Of a DNA stretch of 64,000 bases, positions 62,112-64,000 are shown one piece after another; position 1 is the first letter of the stretch; every line of letters starts with the position of its first letter. This stretch comes from Shimia sagamensis (GTDB lineage: Bacteria; Pseudomonadota; Alphaproteobacteria; Rhodobacterales; Rhodobacteraceae): the NCBI RefSeq assembly GCF_900182745.1, contig NZ_FXTY01000001.1, forward strand, positions 124,001 through 188,000, given 5' to 3'. The position numbers and the translations under genes were made by a program. The notes beneath the pieces were generated by a model, which searched no databases, was not told the DNA's origin, and worked only from the letters and a program-made list of their open reading frames with translations.

Positions 62112-64000
62112 ATGAGCACCCAAGAGTCGCCTGAGGTAGAAACCTCCGCGCCCAAACTTGCCGCTGATTTGAATGCGGCCAGAGGTCACCGCGCGGAGAT
62201 CGACGGCCTGCGCGCCATCGCGGTGCTGGCCGTGGTGTTTTACCACTTTGGCGTGCCGGGATTTGGCGGCGGCTTCATTGGCGTCGACATCTTTTTTGTC
62301 ATCTCCGGCTTTCTGATTGGCGGCATTCTGTGGCGCGAACAGCAGGAAACCGGCAAGCTGGCGCTTGGCCGTTTCTACATTCGCCGCATCAAACGGCTGG
62401 CACCCGCATATTTTGTCATGGCCTTCACGGTGCTGATTGTGGGCGCGCTAATCCTGATGCCCAACGATTTCCGCGAAACCGCCAAAGGCGTGATTGCGGC
62501 CACAGTCTATCTCTCCAACGTGCTGTTCTTCCGCCAATCCGGTTATTTTGACGGCGCGGCTGAAGACAAGGTCATGCTTCACACCTGGTCGCTGTCTGTC
62601 GAAGAGCAGTTCTACATATTCCTGCCGCTGCTGTTTCTGCTGTTTGCCCGCAACAAAACCGTGATGCTCTGGGCTTTGGGTGCGGTGTTTGGCTTCTCAT
62701 TGATCAGCAGCTTGATCACCACCCCCCTGTCCCATCCCGCGGCTTTCTTCCTGTTCCCCTTCCGCGCCTGGGAGCTTTTGGCCGGGGTTGGGCTTGCCAT
62801 CTTGAATATCGAACGGCCAGACCTCTGGAGACGACACCAAGCGTTGAGTTGGATTGGTCTTGGCCTTGTCCTCACGTCGATAGTGCTGGTTGCGCCCGGT
62901 GCAGGATTCCCCGGCTGGCAGGTGATTGTCCCGGTGCTGGGCACGGTCCTGCTGATTGGCAACGGACAAGACGACAATTGGGTCAACCGCGGCCTGTCCA
63001 TGCGTATTCCTGTGTTGATCGGGCTGATCTCCTATTCGCTGTATCTCTGGCATTGGCCGGTGTTCACCTTCACCAAATACCTGCAAGGCCAGTACCGCGG
63101 CCCTGGCGAAGTGGCGCTGTGGATCGCAATTTCGCTTGTGTTGGCGGTGCTGTCTTGGCGTTTGGTGGAACAACCCGTGCGCCAAGCGAAAGCCCTGCCC
63201 ACTTGGGGGCTATTGTTCACCACGGCACTGGCCTCGGTCAGCTTGCTGGGCTTGTCGTTTATGGTCTTCAAAGCGGACGGCATGCCCAAACGCTTTGGCC
63301 CACAGGCGCAGGTGCACATCGCCGCAACCGGTGACTTTTTGCAGGATTTTTCAGACTGTTACGTGCCTGATGAAGGGCCTTTTGAAGATATTGAAGTGTG
63401 CCCAATAGGCCCGAAATCCGAAGCACCAAACCTGATCATCTGGGGCGACAGCCATGTGCGTGCCTATTACGAAGGCTTGAAACAAGCTGCCCGAGAGGCG
63501 GATCGCAGCGCCCTGGTGATCTGGCGCGCGGGCTGTGCGCCTGCGTTTGATCTTGAAAAACGCGAAAGCGCGGCCACACCGGCCCAAGATGCCGCCTGCA
63601 CCACCGCCAATGCGCAAATCCGCAAATCCCTGCGCGAGATGCCACATTTGCAAGATGTAATTTTGGTGGGCCGATGGGCCTACTACGCCTCAGGCCATGG
63701 GAGCGGCAGCGATGCGCACAACACCATCCGCCTGAAAAGCGACGTCTATGGCAACATGACTCAGGACGCGCTTTTGGGCACCGCCTTGGCAGCCACAGTG
63801 GCTGACATTGGCGATCTGGACCGCACCGTCTACATCCTGCGCCAACCGCCGGAAATTCAGAATTACAGCGCCCCCAAAGTGGCGCGTGAATTGGTGCATG
63901 GCCGCCTCTCAGAGCAGCTTGCACGGCGCATTGGCCAGATCACTGTAACCGATGCCAAAACCCGAGAACGCGGCGCGGCAGCGGCGTTGGCACGCAGCGG
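62112..64000 (+). CDS. OafA/YrhL-like acyltransferase with C-terminal SGNH domain (3' end beyond window)
   Basis: An open frame to the right edge (629 codons visible). The N-terminal membrane acyltransferase-3 domain has EIDGLRAIAVLAVVFYHFGV (catalytic-type H), GGGFIGVDIFFVISGFLI and RRIKRLAPAYF, followed by about ten membrane segments. From residue ~440 an SGNH-like domain starts with LIIWGDSHVRAYY. Such proteins O-acylate surface polysaccharides; the SGNH domain completes transfer in the periplasm. AAGGA lies 12 nt upstream. It is divergent from the acetyltransferase gene. Confidence 0.9.
   Translation, partial: MSTQESPEVETSAPKLAADLNAARGHRAEIDGLRAIAVLAVVFYHFGVPGFGGGFIGVDIFFVISGFLIGGILWREQQETGKLALGRFYIRRIKRLAPAYFVMAFTVLIVGALILMPNDFRETAKGVIAATVYLSNVLFFRQSGYFDGAAEDKVMLHTWSLSVEEQFYIFLPLLFLLFARNKTVMLWALGAVFGFSLISSLITTPLSHPAAFFLFPFRAWELLAGVGLAILNIERPDLWRRHQALSWIGLGLVLTSIVLVAPGAGFPGWQVIVPVLGTVLLIGNGQDDNWVNRGLSMRIPVLIGLISYSLYLWHWPVFTFTKYLQGQYRGPGEVALWIAISLVLAVLSWRLVEQPVRQAKALPTWGLLFTTALASVSLLGLSFMVFKADGMPKRFGPQAQVHIAATGDFLQDFSDCYVPDEGPFEDIEVCPIGPKSEAPNLIIWGDSHVRAYYEGLKQAAREADRSALVIWRAGCAPAFDLEKRESAATPAQDAACTTANAQIRKSLREMPHLQDVILVGRWAYYASGHGSGSDAHNTIRLKSDVYGNMTQDALLGTALAATVADIGDLDRTVYILRQPPEIQNYSAPKVARELVHGRLSEQLARRIGQITVTDAKTRERGAAAALARS

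Overview
The window is a chromosomal segment from an alphaproteobacterium of the Roseobacter/Rhodobacteraceae group. This is inferred from the gene set: a CcrM-type GANTC methylase next to rnhB, the TauE/SafE plus TIGR02186-like pair, the DUF4170-KDO transferase-LpxK block, DUF721 next to a DsbA-like protein, and GT2_4-type glycosyltransferases. Coding density is high, base composition is fairly GC-rich, and no rRNA, tRNA, CRISPR or intact insertion sequence was seen. The last gene runs off the right edge.

Region 1 (1-26,250) is mostly core genome. It holds a branched-chain-type aminotransferase, UspA, NfuA, TsaB and RimI. A complete BMP-type (purine nucleoside-like) ABC importer follows, with substrate-binding protein, NTF2-like protein, double ATPase and two permeases. 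Next come a TauE/SafE exporter with a TIGR02186-like partner, PmbA, a CysQ-like phosphatase, a glutamine amidotransferase, lipid A/KDO genes, DsbA/DUF721, MutY, AlkB, a membrane adenylate cyclase, CcrM and RNase HII. Three small envelope proteins (one a membrane-anchored winged-helix protein) and a second cyclase fused to a DUF427 domain complete it.

Region 2 (26,340-38,950) is more accessory. It holds an orphan LacI regulator, a decayed gene with several lesions, and three glycosyltransferases on the minus strand, one carrying a C-terminal domain that looks like an IS3-family OrfA helix-turn-helix. An orphan Tat-exported oligopeptide-type binding protein follows. Then comes a divergent znuA / zur-znuC-znuB zinc-uptake locus with a Zur-like palindrome, and a beta-lactamase-fold hydrolase.

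Region 3 (39,100-64,000) is the most unusual part: a polysaccharide locus wrapped around a PKS/NRPS pair. In order it encodes a secreted SGNH/TIM-barrel glycosidase-like protein, a GT2, a Wzx-like flippase, a KS-AT-KR-DH-ACP-TE polyketide synthase, a rhamnosyltransferase-like GT2, an NRPS (formyltransferase, remnant condensation domain, adenylation domain with an embedded luciferase-like monooxygenase, carrier), and an Sfp/EntD-type phosphopantetheinyl transferase. After these come a Wzz/GumC-like chain-length protein, a priming sugar transferase, an O-antigen polymerase/ligase-like protein, a hexapeptide acetyltransferase and an OafA-like acyltransferase. Several junctions overlap by 4 nt, so flippase-GT and PKS-GT-NRPS-PPTase are probably translationally coupled. 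The adenylation pocket I read by eye resembles the glycine code, and the monooxygenase-in-A layout recalls the myxothiazol/melithiazol MtaG/MelG terminal modules. My inference is that the locus makes a polysaccharide or glycolipid bearing, or co-exported with, a short polyketide/amino-acyl group.
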